Source: an uncultured Pseudomonadota bacterium
Lineage (GTDB): Bacteria; Myxococcota_A; UBA796; GCA-2862545
Direction of reading: 5' to 3'
DNA length: 31,982 nt
NCBI GenBank assembly: GCA_937891875.1
Contig: CALATR010000151.1
Location: forward strand, 1 to 31,982
Numbering within the stretch: the first letter of the stretch is position 1; each line of letters opens with the position of its first letter. Below are positions 16,981 through 25,565 of this stretch, in pieces. The translations under genes were made by a program, and so were the position numbers. Below the pieces are notes generated by a model. That model did no database searches. It was not told where the DNA came from and saw only the letters and a program-made list of their open reading frames with translations.

Positions 16981-19955
16981 TGATCCCGTTCCTGACCCGC
17001 CTGTTCGCCCAGGCCATCGCCGTGAAGGACGATCCGCACCTGCAGGACGGCGTGCACTTCTTCGCCCACCCCACCCTCGACGGCCTGCCCATCACCCCGC
17101 TCGCGGTGTCGCGGGTGCACCTGGGGCCCGGTGCCCGCAACATGCCGCTCCGCACCGACGTGGTCTGGCGCGACGAGGACGGCCGGTCCTACACGCCTCC
17201 GTTCACCGTGAGCCCCGGGCGCCCGGTCACCGCGCACCTGCCCGCGGGCAAGCACTGCGTGTGGGCGCGGGTCTACGGTGAGCCCAGGGTCGTGCGCACG
17301 CTCACCATGCTCTTCCGCGCGGTCGGCCTGGCGAGCACCGGAGACGAGGACGCACCGGTCGCCATCCGCTCCGAGGCCCCGTACGACGTGGCCGCCTCCC
17401 ACCTGGTCAAGGTGCGGGTCGAGGGCACGGGCACCGTGCACGGCATCGAGTGGCTGGACGAACAAGACGTCATCGACCGCACCAAGCCCACCAACTGGCG
17501 GGTGCTCTCCCTGCCCATCTCGCGGGCGTTGAACTACCAGGACGCCGGGACCGTCGACCGCGTCGCCGAGTCGGACGCCCGGGTCGCCGCCGGTGCGCCC
17601 AAGGCCTTCGGGCTGCACGAGCGACCGGATCCGGACACGCCCGAGGCGGCGGTCCCCATCGCCCAGACCCAGCGGCAGATCCTCGAGAAGTACCGGGTGA
17701 ACGAGCGCTTCAAGCCGTTCCGCCCGGCGCTGCAGCAGATGCTCGACAGCCCCGATCCGGCCCGGCACACCCTGGTCACGGAGGGCGTGGTGGGCACGGA
17801 CTCCGAGGGCCACCCCATCACCTCGCGCATGGAGCTGCCGACCCTCGCCATGATCCTGGGCTCGCTCATCGACCCCGGGATCGCCCGCAAGCTCGGCTTT
17901 GCCGACCTGGACGCCACGCAGCCCGGCGAGGACGGGGAGGTGGTCGCCTACATCATCACCGCGCGCTTCGCCGGAAGGCCGGTCAAGGCCAGCACCGGGG
18001 AAGGCTCGCTCGCGGATGGGTTGCTGGCGACCGAGGGCCCGGTGGACGTCTCCGTCGTCGCCGCGGCGACCCTGGGCGCGCCGCCGGACCGGCCCGAACG
18101 GGTGTCCATCGGACCAGTGGATCCAGGGCGTTGGACCCCCGATCCGGAGGAGAACGAGGAGCCCGGAGCCGTCCGCCGGACCATCCAGATCCCGGTGGGA
18201 GGCATGGGGCGCGCCACGGCGCTGGCCGTCGCTCGGGAGCAGGGCGCTCACTGGCGCACCCTGTCCACGCGCATCGGCGTCCTGACCCCACCCCGGTACG
18301 CGCCCGTGCTGCCGACCGTAGCCGTGAGCGGACGCGGGGTCCGACTGGGCGCCGATCCGGTCGTCATCGACACCGGCGCACCGCCGGCGGGGTACCGGCT
18401 CCGGGTCGCCCAGGTCGACCTGTTCGGGCGCTTCGGGCGCTGGGTGCACCGGGACGTGCCGCCCAAGCCGCGCCCCCTGCCCCCGCTCGCCGCGCTCGAG
18501 GCCGACTACCTGCACGCGGATCCCGACTCTGGCGAGGTCTCCGGCGAGGTCCGCGTCCGCGTGCCCCTGCCCGAGGCGCTCCAGGCCGGCGCCTGGCCGG
18601 TGGTGAACGTGCACCTCGAGTTCGAGCATCGAACGGGCTCCTGGGAGGCCATGGGCGTGGACCCGCTCCCCGCCTCCGGACCCGCGGTGCGCTTCGTGTT
18701 CGACGGTCCGCCGCTCGAGCGCGCGGAGACGCGCTCCGCCCGGGTCCGCGCTCGCTTCGAGGACGCGGCCGGCCAGCTGGGACCCGTCGCGACCTGGACG
18801 CCGCTGGCCCTCTTCGACGCCAGGCCGCCTCCCGCTCCCGAGATCGACCCGACGCTGACCTACGGCTCGCGGCCCGACGCCCTCGGCCTGTCCCGCCTGT
18901 CCCTGTCCTGGGAGGGGCGGCCCGGCGCGTGGGGCTACCGGGTGCTGTTCGCCGACGAGACCCGCCTGGTCGCGCGCACGGCCGGCCTCGAGGTCGAGGG
19001 CCCCGACGCGGCTCGCGCCGAGCAGATCCAGGCTCACGAAGCACGCTTTCCGCGAAAACTCTTCACGCTCCTCACCGGCGAGGCCCTGCCCCGCACGGCC
19101 AGGATGCGCTTCGAGCACCAGGTCTCGGGCGCGCTGGGCACGGTCTGCTTCTTCAAGGTCCTGGAGGTGACGCCGGGCGGGGTGGAGACCCCGTGGCGGG
19201 AGGCGCGCCTGGTCGCGCGGGGGGTGCCGAACGCCCCCCGACCCACCGTGCCCCTGCTCGAGCTCGCCGCTCCGCCGAGCGTGGAGGAGCCGGTCACCCT
19301 GCGCGTGCGCATGCCCCGCGGTGGACCCCACCCGGTCGGCTTCCGCCTGCGCCGGTCCCGGCGGGAGAGCGAGGATCCGCAGCGCATGCCGATCGCCGTG
19401 AGCGGAGCCGTGCCACCGCGGCCCGACCCCGACACCCCCAGCACGTTCGAGATCGTCGACCCCGGGGGCAGCGAGGACACCGACGCCCAGCTGCTCCCCT
19501 GGCACCGCTACACCTGGCTGGTCGAGGTCCGCGCGCCGTCCTACCCGACCGAGACCATGGACCTCGGAGGGGAGCACGGACCGCTGCCGGGAGACTGGAG
19601 CCCGCCGAGCGCCCCCGTGACCGCGATCGTCGTCGGTCCGGTGCCCGAGGTGGGTGCGGTGGACCTGACCGCGACGCGCACTCCGGTGGGTGTGTGGATC
19701 CGCTGGACCCACCCCGACACCCTCGCCGGTGGCGAGCTGGGCTCGTATCAGTTCGACGTCCTGCGCAGCGCCCCCGGTGAGGCGCCGAAGCTGGTCGGCG
19801 TCATCACGCCCTTTGTCGACGGCAGCCGCCAGCGCGACCTCACCCAGGTGTTCGAGGTTCTGGACCCCGATCCGCCAAGACAGGCGTTCTACCGCGTGAT
19901 CCTGCGCGACCCCCTCGGCCGGCGGGGTCCCGTCGCCACCACCGAGACCGTGTGA
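16980..19955 (+). CDS. Large (991-residue) protein with fibronectin-like beta-sandwich repeats
   Basis: Starts at the ATG overlapping the previous stop by one base (TGATG) with a strong AGGAGG ribosome site, so it is coupled to the 2510-residue gene. There is no signal peptide. The N-terminus (FAQAIAVKDDPHLQDGVHFF) resembles, from memory, the opening of an orphan family in other bacteria with LDxxAL...DPxLxDGVHLRW. The second half has several FnIII-like units, e.g. LSLSWEGRPGAWGYRVLF, VTLRVRMPRGGPHPVGFRLR, GVWIRWTHPDTLAGGELGSY and FYRVILRDPLGRRGPVA. A middle helical segment (IAQTQRQILEKYRVNERFK) separates the two. A structural or binding role is likely; no enzyme motif is visible. Confidence 0.82.
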   Translation: MIPFLTRLFAQAIAVKDDPHLQDGVHFFAHPTLDGLPITPLAVSRVHLGPGARNMPLRTDVVWRDEDGRSYTPPFTVSPGRPVTAHLPAGKHCVWARVYGEPRVVRTLTMLFRAVGLASTGDEDAPVAIRSEAPYDVAASHLVKVRVEGTGTVHGIEWLDEQDVIDRTKPTNWRVLSLPISRALNYQDAGTVDRVAESDARVAAGAPKAFGLHERPDPDTPEAAVPIAQTQRQILEKYRVNERFKPFRPALQQMLDSPDPARHTLVTEGVVGTDSEGHPITSRMELPTLAMILGSLIDPGIARKLGFADLDATQPGEDGEVVAYIITARFAGRPVKASTGEGSLADGLLATEGPVDVSVVAAATLGAPPDRPERVSIGPVDPGRWTPDPEENEEPGAVRRTIQIPVGGMGRATALAVAREQGAHWRTLSTRIGVLTPPRYAPVLPTVAVSGRGVRLGADPVVIDTGAPPAGYRLRVAQVDLFGRFGRWVHRDVPPKPRPLPPLAALEADYLHADPDSGEVSGEVRVRVPLPEALQAGAWPVVNVHLEFEHRTGSWEAMGVDPLPASGPAVRFVFDGPPLERAETRSARVRARFEDAAGQLGPVATWTPLALFDARPPPAPEIDPTLTYGSRPDALGLSRLSLSWEGRPGAWGYRVLFADETRLVARTAGLEVEGPDAARAEQIQAHEARFPRKLFTLLTGEALPRTARMRFEHQVSGALGTVCFFKVLEVTPGGVETPWREARLVARGVPNAPRPTVPLLELAAPPSVEEPVTLRVRMPRGGPHPVGFRLRRSRRESEDPQRMPIAVSGAVPPRPDPDTPSTFEIVDPGGSEDTDAQLLPWHRYTWLVEVRAPSYPTETMDLGGEHGPLPGDWSPPSAPVTAIVVGPVPEVGAVDLTATRTPVGVWIRWTHPDTLAGGELGSYQFDVLRSAPGEAPKLVGVITPFVDGSRQRDLTQVFEVLDPDPPRQAFYRVILRDPLGRRGPVATTETV

Positions 19956-19962
19956 GGCCCCG

Positions 19963-22900
19963 ATGAACGTCGTCCCTGATCCCGCGACCCTGGGCCTGTT
20001 CGCGCCCACCCTGGGCCCCTGGTTCGGTGCGGACATCACCCTGCCCGCACCGCCCGCCGGGGTGCTGTCCGTGCCCTTCACCGTGCCGGCCCAGACCGCG
20101 TTCTTCCCGCCTGCGCCGGCGATCATGTCGGTCTACATCAACACCGCGGCCCGCCCCCCGGCCCTGGCCCGCCTGCGCGACCCGACCGAGGCCGACCCGT
20201 TCCAGACGGGCAACGCCGTCATCCTGCTGGAGCTCCTGCCCGAGACCTGGCTGCGCATGGAGCAGCTGCTGGTCAACCTGCCCAGCTTCGCCGCCGCGCC
20301 CACGAACAACACGCCGACCCGGACGACGGTCCGCACCCTTGCCCTGGAGCTGCCCGCAGTCAGCGACGCGAACCTGGTGGCCCACCTGCCGACCGCGCCC
20401 TTCCAGACCGCCGGCACCACCGATGCGGATCTGCTGCAGCTCTTCGGCCTGACCAGCTTCACCGCCAACGCGCCCGATCCCATGTCCCGCCTGGTGCGCC
20501 CGGGAGTGGACGGCCCGCTCCGGGATCGGATCGCCACCCTGCAGCCGGGCACGAACTACGTGCTGCACGCCTTCGACGACGCCGGGCGGGCCATGGATCC
20601 GGGGGCCGTCGCTGCGTGGTGGAACGCGCTCGCGACCCTGCCCGCCGGCACGCCGCAGAACCTGTGGGCCGCGGGGATCACCGGCGGGGAACGCCGAACC
20701 TGCACCGTCGCCCCGAGCCGGATCTGCCACCTGGTGAACCCCCACGAGGGACCGGTGAGCGCCGTCGCCCGCGGGCGCCTGACCCTCACCGGCAACATGA
20801 CGGTCAACGGCGCCAACAACGCGATCCTCACCGCCCCCCAGACCACCGCGACCAGCGTCACCGCACCCGGTGACCCCGCCACCGCCGAGCCCAACCCCGC
20901 CCCGGTGATGCGGGTCGGCGTGCTCCCCGAGGGCCCGTACGCCGTGACCGTCAACCTGTGGCAGGGGCGCACACCCGCCGTGCATCCCCTCCGCGACTAC
21001 GTCCGTGTGGGCATGGTCTCGATCGAGAACTTCCTGGTCGGCCGCGCCCGCAACCTCGATCGCTGGCAGCGCGAGCCCAGCTCACGGACGACGGTGGGCA
21101 CGACCGCCCCCGGCGTGCTGCACCGCGGGGCGGACGTCACCGCCGGCGCCATCGTGGGCCTGCCCCAGCCAGCGCTCGTGGCCGCCGAGGCCCTGGACCG
21201 CCGCTGGGGCCCCTTCGTGCCCGCCACGGCCCTGCCCCAGGCGCCCACACCAGCCCGGCCCGACATCACGGTCGAGGCGCTGGTGGGCGGCGGCGACGTG
21301 GTCTCCGGGGTCGCCACCGATCAGGACGTGCTGGTCCGCTTCTCCCTGCCCGCCGCCTACGTGGGCGCCTGGGTGCGCCTGTGGGCCCAGGGCCTGGATC
21401 TGCGGACGGGCGACCACGTCCGCCTCCCCGGCGGTGCGGCCCAGCTGGTCGCCAACAACGGCGTCGCCGAGGCGTACGTGGTGGTGCGCCTCGAGGACGG
21501 CGACCCCGCCCCGCCGTCCAAGATGGGCCTGGACCTGCAGATCCTGAACTTGAACGCCCAGAACCAGGTGGTCGAGAGCCTGTTCCGGGACCTGCGCTTC
21601 GAGCGCCCGGCACCGCTGGGCGGCGTCCCGGTGGTGATCGCCGGGAACGTGGCTTCGGACACGATCCTCTGCGAGACCGGACAGCGCGTTCCCGCCGGCT
21701 CCCCCCTGCCCCCGGCGAGCGTGCCCTCGGGAGCGCACGGGGTGTCCCTGGCGACGCCCCCCGCCCTGGTCGACACCACCCAGCTGCCGGCGGGGGTGTC
21801 CGGCCCGGTCATGGCCGGACGCGTCGGCGACACGATCGTCATCACCCCGCCGCCGTTCCGGGCCCAGCCGACCGGCGACATCGCGCTCGCCGCCGGACCC
21901 GCCTCGGTCACCGTGCGGGGCCGGGGCTTCGACCCCCTCACCGCCGGCCAGCCCCTGCCAAGCATGGCCCGCCGTGAGCTGCTCGCCGTCGATCCGGCCG
22001 CCACGACCGCGGTGATCGGCACCGGGCCTGCCCGCGCCGCCATCCACGAGACCCCCACCCACCGCCTCGGCCACCCCCAGGTCCCCGCCGCCGCCGAGCA
22101 CCACGCGTCGGGCGCGACCCTGACCTCCCAGGCGGCGTGGGACGCGCTCGAGTACGCGCTGGACTTCACCAACCCCAGCTGGCTCGACCTGTGGAACGCC
22201 CGCATGGCCATGGCGGCGCGCCCCGCGGCGCTCGCGAGCCCGACCCCGTGGGCTTCGGTGCTGCGGACGACCGCGGCCTACACCGAGGCCGGCATGGCGC
22301 TGTCCGGGCTCACGACGATGGTCCAGAACGACCTGCCCATCGGCGACGACACCCAGAGCATCATCGACTTCCTCGTCGCACAGGGGATCGCCGTGCCTCC
22401 GGTCCTGACTGCGGCCCAGAACGCCGTGCGCGGGGTCGAGCGCCGCCTGGTCCGCGGAGCCCTGGGCGCGAACGAGGTCGCGGACGTGCTCACCGCCGCC
22501 GTGTCCCGCGCCGAGGACCTCGTGTGGATCGAGACGCCCGCCTTCGACGCGCTGCAGCTGCCCGGCCGATCGGACTGGTTCGCCGCCCTGGTGGCGCGCA
22601 TGACCGCCAACCCCAACGTGGGCGTGGTCTTCTGCGTGCCCCGCTCCCTGGACGAGGGCGCGCCCCCGGCGCTGCAGCGGGTGCGCAACACGCTGGTCTG
22701 GACCGCGTGGCAGCAGATCGCCAACAACGCCGCCCTCTCCGGACGGGCCGCGCTGGTCAGCCCGGCGACCGGCCCGGGACGCAGCCTGCGCCTTGGGGGA
22801 GCTGCGGTCGTCGTCGACGAGGCGTGGGCGCTGGTCGGCAGCACGGCCCTGTGGCGGCGCGGCCTCACCTTCGACAGCTCCCTCGCGGTGGCGGTGTTCG

Positions 22901-23256
22901 ACGAGAACCTCACCAACGGCCGCCCAACCGAGATCGTCAACGTGGCCCGGACCTGGATCGCCGATCGGCTCGGCCTGGCGCTCGTCGACGTGCCCCGCAG
23001 CGGCCGCGAGCTGGCCGCCCTGTGCCGCCAGCTGGAGGGCTCGGGCGGACAGGGGCGCCTGGCCGTTCCCAGCCTCGGCCCGCCCGATCCGAACGACTCC
23101 GTGCAGATCGACACCACGTTGAACTGGACCCCGGCGGACTTCTGGAACCCCGACGGCGGCCCGCAGACCACGCCCCAGCCCCTGCTGGAGGCGCTGAAGC
23201 TGGCGCTCCCGACCGCCTACGACGACCTCGAGGACGAGCTGACGCCCCAGACGTGA
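19963..23256 (+). CDS. Large (1097-residue) protein with degenerate phospholipase-D-like domain
   Basis: The start has GAGG 6 bases upstream and lies 7 bases after the previous stop. There is no signal peptide. Residues 1-700 are Ala/Pro/Thr-rich beta-type sequence of unknown family. The last ~250 residues match the C-terminal half of a PLD fold: DLVWIETPAFDAL (around 854), then VGVVFCVPRSL, then VVVDEAWALVGSTALWRRG and LTFDSSLAVAVFDE (947-984), and a closing ARTWIADRLGL. In active enzymes the motif is HxKxxxxD followed by GSxN. Here the aligned residues are Gly945 for His and Ala947 for Lys; Asp952 is kept and the GSxN Asn is replaced. No first HKD motif was found. It is therefore probably a non-catalytic PLD-like scaffold. 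It is the last gene of the giant operon. Confidence 0.83.
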   Translation: MNVVPDPATLGLFAPTLGPWFGADITLPAPPAGVLSVPFTVPAQTAFFPPAPAIMSVYINTAARPPALARLRDPTEADPFQTGNAVILLELLPETWLRMEQLLVNLPSFAAAPTNNTPTRTTVRTLALELPAVSDANLVAHLPTAPFQTAGTTDADLLQLFGLTSFTANAPDPMSRLVRPGVDGPLRDRIATLQPGTNYVLHAFDDAGRAMDPGAVAAWWNALATLPAGTPQNLWAAGITGGERRTCTVAPSRICHLVNPHEGPVSAVARGRLTLTGNMTVNGANNAILTAPQTTATSVTAPGDPATAEPNPAPVMRVGVLPEGPYAVTVNLWQGRTPAVHPLRDYVRVGMVSIENFLVGRARNLDRWQREPSSRTTVGTTAPGVLHRGADVTAGAIVGLPQPALVAAEALDRRWGPFVPATALPQAPTPARPDITVEALVGGGDVVSGVATDQDVLVRFSLPAAYVGAWVRLWAQGLDLRTGDHVRLPGGAAQLVANNGVAEAYVVVRLEDGDPAPPSKMGLDLQILNLNAQNQVVESLFRDLRFERPAPLGGVPVVIAGNVASDTILCETGQRVPAGSPLPPASVPSGAHGVSLATPPALVDTTQLPAGVSGPVMAGRVGDTIVITPPPFRAQPTGDIALAAGPASVTVRGRGFDPLTAGQPLPSMARRELLAVDPAATTAVIGTGPARAAIHETPTHRLGHPQVPAAAEHHASGATLTSQAAWDALEYALDFTNPSWLDLWNARMAMAARPAALASPTPWASVLRTTAAYTEAGMALSGLTTMVQNDLPIGDDTQSIIDFLVAQGIAVPPVLTAAQNAVRGVERRLVRGALGANEVADVLTAAVSRAEDLVWIETPAFDALQLPGRSDWFAALVARMTANPNVGVVFCVPRSLDEGAPPALQRVRNTLVWTAWQQIANNAALSGRAALVSPATGPGRSLRLGGAAVVVDEAWALVGSTALWRRGLTFDSSLAVAVFDENLTNGRPTEIVNVARTWIADRLGLALVDVPRSGRELAALCRQLEGSGGQGRLAVPSLGPPDPNDSVQIDTTLNWTPADFWNPDGGPQTTPQPLLEALKLALPTAYDDLEDELTPQT
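22792..22884 (+). other. Degenerate HKD (PLD) motif region
   Basis: This segment encodes LGGAAVVVDEAWALVGSTAL and the following WRRGLTFDSS. The surrounding residues align with the second HKD motif of PLD-superfamily proteins, but the His and Lys positions read Gly945 and Ala947, and the GSxN Asn position reads Ala962. Loss of both catalytic positions is seen directly. The alignment itself was made by eye. Confidence 0.6.
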
Positions 23257-23348
23257 GTCCACCGCCCGCGAGTTGCAGCCCGTAACAGGGCTTCCCCCCT
23301 CCCCTCCTGGCGGCTACCAGGGGCCCGCCCCCCGCTCCTGGAGCCTCC

Positions 23349-24440
23349 ATGTCCGCCCGCCACCTGTGGCTGCCCCTCGCGCTGCTCGCTGCCTGCAGCT
23401 CCCCTCCCCTGACCGCTGACGCCGAGATCGTCTGGGTCGACGCCCCCTGCGGCTCCACCCAGCTGGACGTGAACGTCACCACCCGGCCGGGCGCCCAGGT
23501 CGAGCTCACCAACCCCAGCATGAAGGACTACGTACAGAACGCCGACGCCGACGGAGAGGTCAGCTTCAGGCTGGGGCGCGACGAGGTCCACAGCGGCACC
23601 AAGGTGAACGTCACCGACAGCGGCGAGTACGCGCGCCCCTCCCTCGGCATCCCCACCGCGCTGGTCAGCGAGCACTTCGACACCGGCATGTGGTCGACCG
23701 TGTGTCGCGGCGGGATCAGCGCGGACACCAAGGCCTGCATCGTCAACGTGTACGCAGGCCGGCTGTCGGTCGTCGGCGCCGACGCCCTGAAGATCGGCGC
23801 GGTCGAGGGCGCCCCCCCGGGGGAGGGTCGGGAGTCGCTGGAGGCAGCCATCCCGCCGATGGCCGTGCTCGCCTGGGATCTCGCCCCGTTCCGCGACAAG
23901 GCCGAGTGCGCCTCGGTGAGGGTCGACGACGTGAGCGTCACCAAGAAGGGCAGGACGTACCAGGGGAGCGTGCGGCTGGGCGAGGAGGTGGCCCTTGGGA
24001 CCCTCACCCAGGTCCTGTCGGACGCCATCGACGGCGAGCCCGTGAGCACACCCGCCACCGGCGACGCCGCCATCGTCTTCGCCCGCACGAAGCCCGGCGG
24101 ACCGGCGTACTTCCGCAAGCTGGTCGGCGCGCCCGGTCCCGCCACCGACATCCGCACCGTCGTCGCCATGACCCCGCAGGACCACACCCTGGGCAGCTGC
24201 GGCATGTACGTCGACCCAGACAGCGGCGACAAGACCGAGATGTTCGAGAAGCGGAAGGACCTGCACGTGGCGATCCTCGACCGGGTCAGCGGCGAGGTCC
24301 GCGAAGAGACCACCATCCAGGGCAAGCGCACCGGCTGCAGCCGCATCGCGGTCACCCAGAGCCCCTGCGGCTCGGACAGCTTCCGCGCGAAGCTGCCCGA
24401 GGACAAGGCGATGGCCTGGATCGACGAGCGCGTGAAGTAG
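23349..24440 (+). CDS. Putative lipoprotein, paralogue of the convergent 24456-25487 lipoprotein
   Basis: 363 residues with a lipoprotein signal (LWLPLALLAAC, lipidated Cys16, then Ser-Ser). GGAG lies about 5 bases before the ATG. The mature protein is beta-rich, with an N-terminal domain (LDVNVTTRPGAQVELTN ... SFRLGRDEVHSGTKVNVTD) and a C-terminal domain (LHVAILDRVSGEV ... GCSRI ... PEDKAMAWIDERVK). Both halves resemble the neighbouring minus-strand lipoprotein in order and spacing, so the two are divergent paralogues. It lies 92 bases after the giant operon and could be read through from it. The gap holds a CCTGG/CCAGG hairpin. The function is unknown; envelope location is likely. Confidence 0.78.
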   Translation: MSARHLWLPLALLAACSSPPLTADAEIVWVDAPCGSTQLDVNVTTRPGAQVELTNPSMKDYVQNADADGEVSFRLGRDEVHSGTKVNVTDSGEYARPSLGIPTALVSEHFDTGMWSTVCRGGISADTKACIVNVYAGRLSVVGADALKIGAVEGAPPGEGRESLEAAIPPMAVLAWDLAPFRDKAECASVRVDDVSVTKKGRTYQGSVRLGEEVALGTLTQVLSDAIDGEPVSTPATGDAAIVFARTKPGGPAYFRKLVGAPGPATDIRTVVAMTPQDHTLGSCGMYVDPDSGDKTEMFEKRKDLHVAILDRVSGEVREETTIQGKRTGCSRIAVTQSPCGSDSFRAKLPEDKAMAWIDERVK

Positions 24441-24455
24441 CGCCTCGATCCTCGA

Positions 24456-25487
24456 TCAGTCCGCGGTGTGCTGCCGCGCCCAGGCCAGGATCGCCTGCTC
24501 GTCCGGCACGACGGTGACGTCGCCACCGCCCTCGTACTGCAGCTCCGAGCAGCCGCCGTACGGCCGGGGCGGAAACGTCTTGCGTGCGAGCTCGGTGCCG
24601 GCCCGATCGACGATCCGGAAGGTCATGTCGACCGAGACGGTCTTGATGTCGACGGGCTTGCCGCGCTGGTCCTGGTAGTGACAGGTGGTCAGGTAGCGGG
24701 GCTCGCCCCGGGCGACGTTCAGCACGAACCGGTCGATCTCCCCGACGGTGTCTGCGTCCTCGAACGTCCAGCCGCCGTTCCACTGCAGGGCGATCCCGTC
24801 GCCCTCGGGCATGCCCGCGGCGCTCGCCGGGAGACCGGCGATGAACGGCCCGAACAGGTCGGCGCCGCCGCTGCGGTAGGTCGCGGTCGCCGTCCAGGTC
24901 TCCCCGTCGGCGGACACCACCTCCCCCTTCGCCGTCAGCTCCTCGTGGGCCCGGATCTCCTGCCCGGACTTCACCTTGGGCGCCTTCGCGCCCCACAGTG
25001 CCGGTCGAACGTCAAGCTTCAGCTCGTCGTCGACCAGGGGCTCGCCGTTCACCTTCACGGTCGCGCCGTTCTTGGACCGCAGCTTGCCCCGCAGGTAGCC
25101 CCCGTCCACGACCCCACACTCGTTGGTGGTGAGCGAGCCGCCGGGCTTGGCATCCTCTGCCGCGATCTCGATGCGCCCGGTGCCGGAGAAGCACTCGAGC
25201 TCCAACAGCTGACGGGGCTCGACGTCGAGGTACACGGTCTCGCCCTCGAGCCCCGGCGCCTCGATGGGGATCCGGTTCGCCCCGATGTGGAAGCGCGACA
25301 GGGGCAGCACGAAGTCGTCCCCCTCCCGCACGACCTGCCCCTCGATGGTCACCTGGTCCAGGTTCGTGAGGTCGAGCTCGACGTGCACGCCGTCATCCTT
25401 CAGCTGGGCGCGCGAGAAGACGTAGGGCTTGGGAGTACTGCAGCCGGCCACGATCGCGAGGATGAGGCCGACAGTCACGGTACGCAT
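24456..25487 (-). CDS. Putative lipoprotein, paralogue of the 23349-24440 lipoprotein
   Basis: 343 residues. The signal is MRTVTVGLILAIVAGC (lipidated Cys16). AGGAGA stands 5 bases before the ATG. The mature part begins with beta segments (VHVELDLTNLDQVTIEGQ; LPLSRFHIGANRIPIEAP), passes a Cys-containing middle (ELECFSGTGRIEIAAED; TTNECGVVDGG), and ends with MTFRIVDRAGTEL, GGCSELQYEGG and PDEQAILAWARQHTAD. These match the convergent neighbour's IxDRxxGE, GCS and PxDxAxxW elements. The two stop codons are 15 bases apart. There is no known family. Confidence 0.78.
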   Translation of the reverse strand: MRTVTVGLILAIVAGCSTPKPYVFSRAQLKDDGVHVELDLTNLDQVTIEGQVVREGDDFVLPLSRFHIGANRIPIEAPGLEGETVYLDVEPRQLLELECFSGTGRIEIAAEDAKPGGSLTTNECGVVDGGYLRGKLRSKNGATVKVNGEPLVDDELKLDVRPALWGAKAPKVKSGQEIRAHEELTAKGEVVSADGETWTATATYRSGGADLFGPFIAGLPASAAGMPEGDGIALQWNGGWTFEDADTVGEIDRFVLNVARGEPRYLTTCHYQDQRGKPVDIKTVSVDMTFRIVDRAGTELARKTFPPRPYGGCSELQYEGGGDVTVVPDEQAILAWARQHTAD

Positions 25488-25565
25488 GGGTTCTCCTGAG
25501 TGCTCACGCGGGGTACCGCCCTGGCGAGACGGTGACCACCGCGCACGCAGCCTTGGGACACCGCG

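Noticed and set aside
16302..20126. 1274-codon minus-strand frame
   Set aside because: It runs antisense across two plus-strand genes and their junction. Composition is biased, and the strong AGGAGG-ATG at 16980 supports the plus strand.
21082..23262. 726-codon minus-strand frame
   Set aside because: Antisense to the PLD-like gene. That gene has clear homologous motifs on the plus strand.
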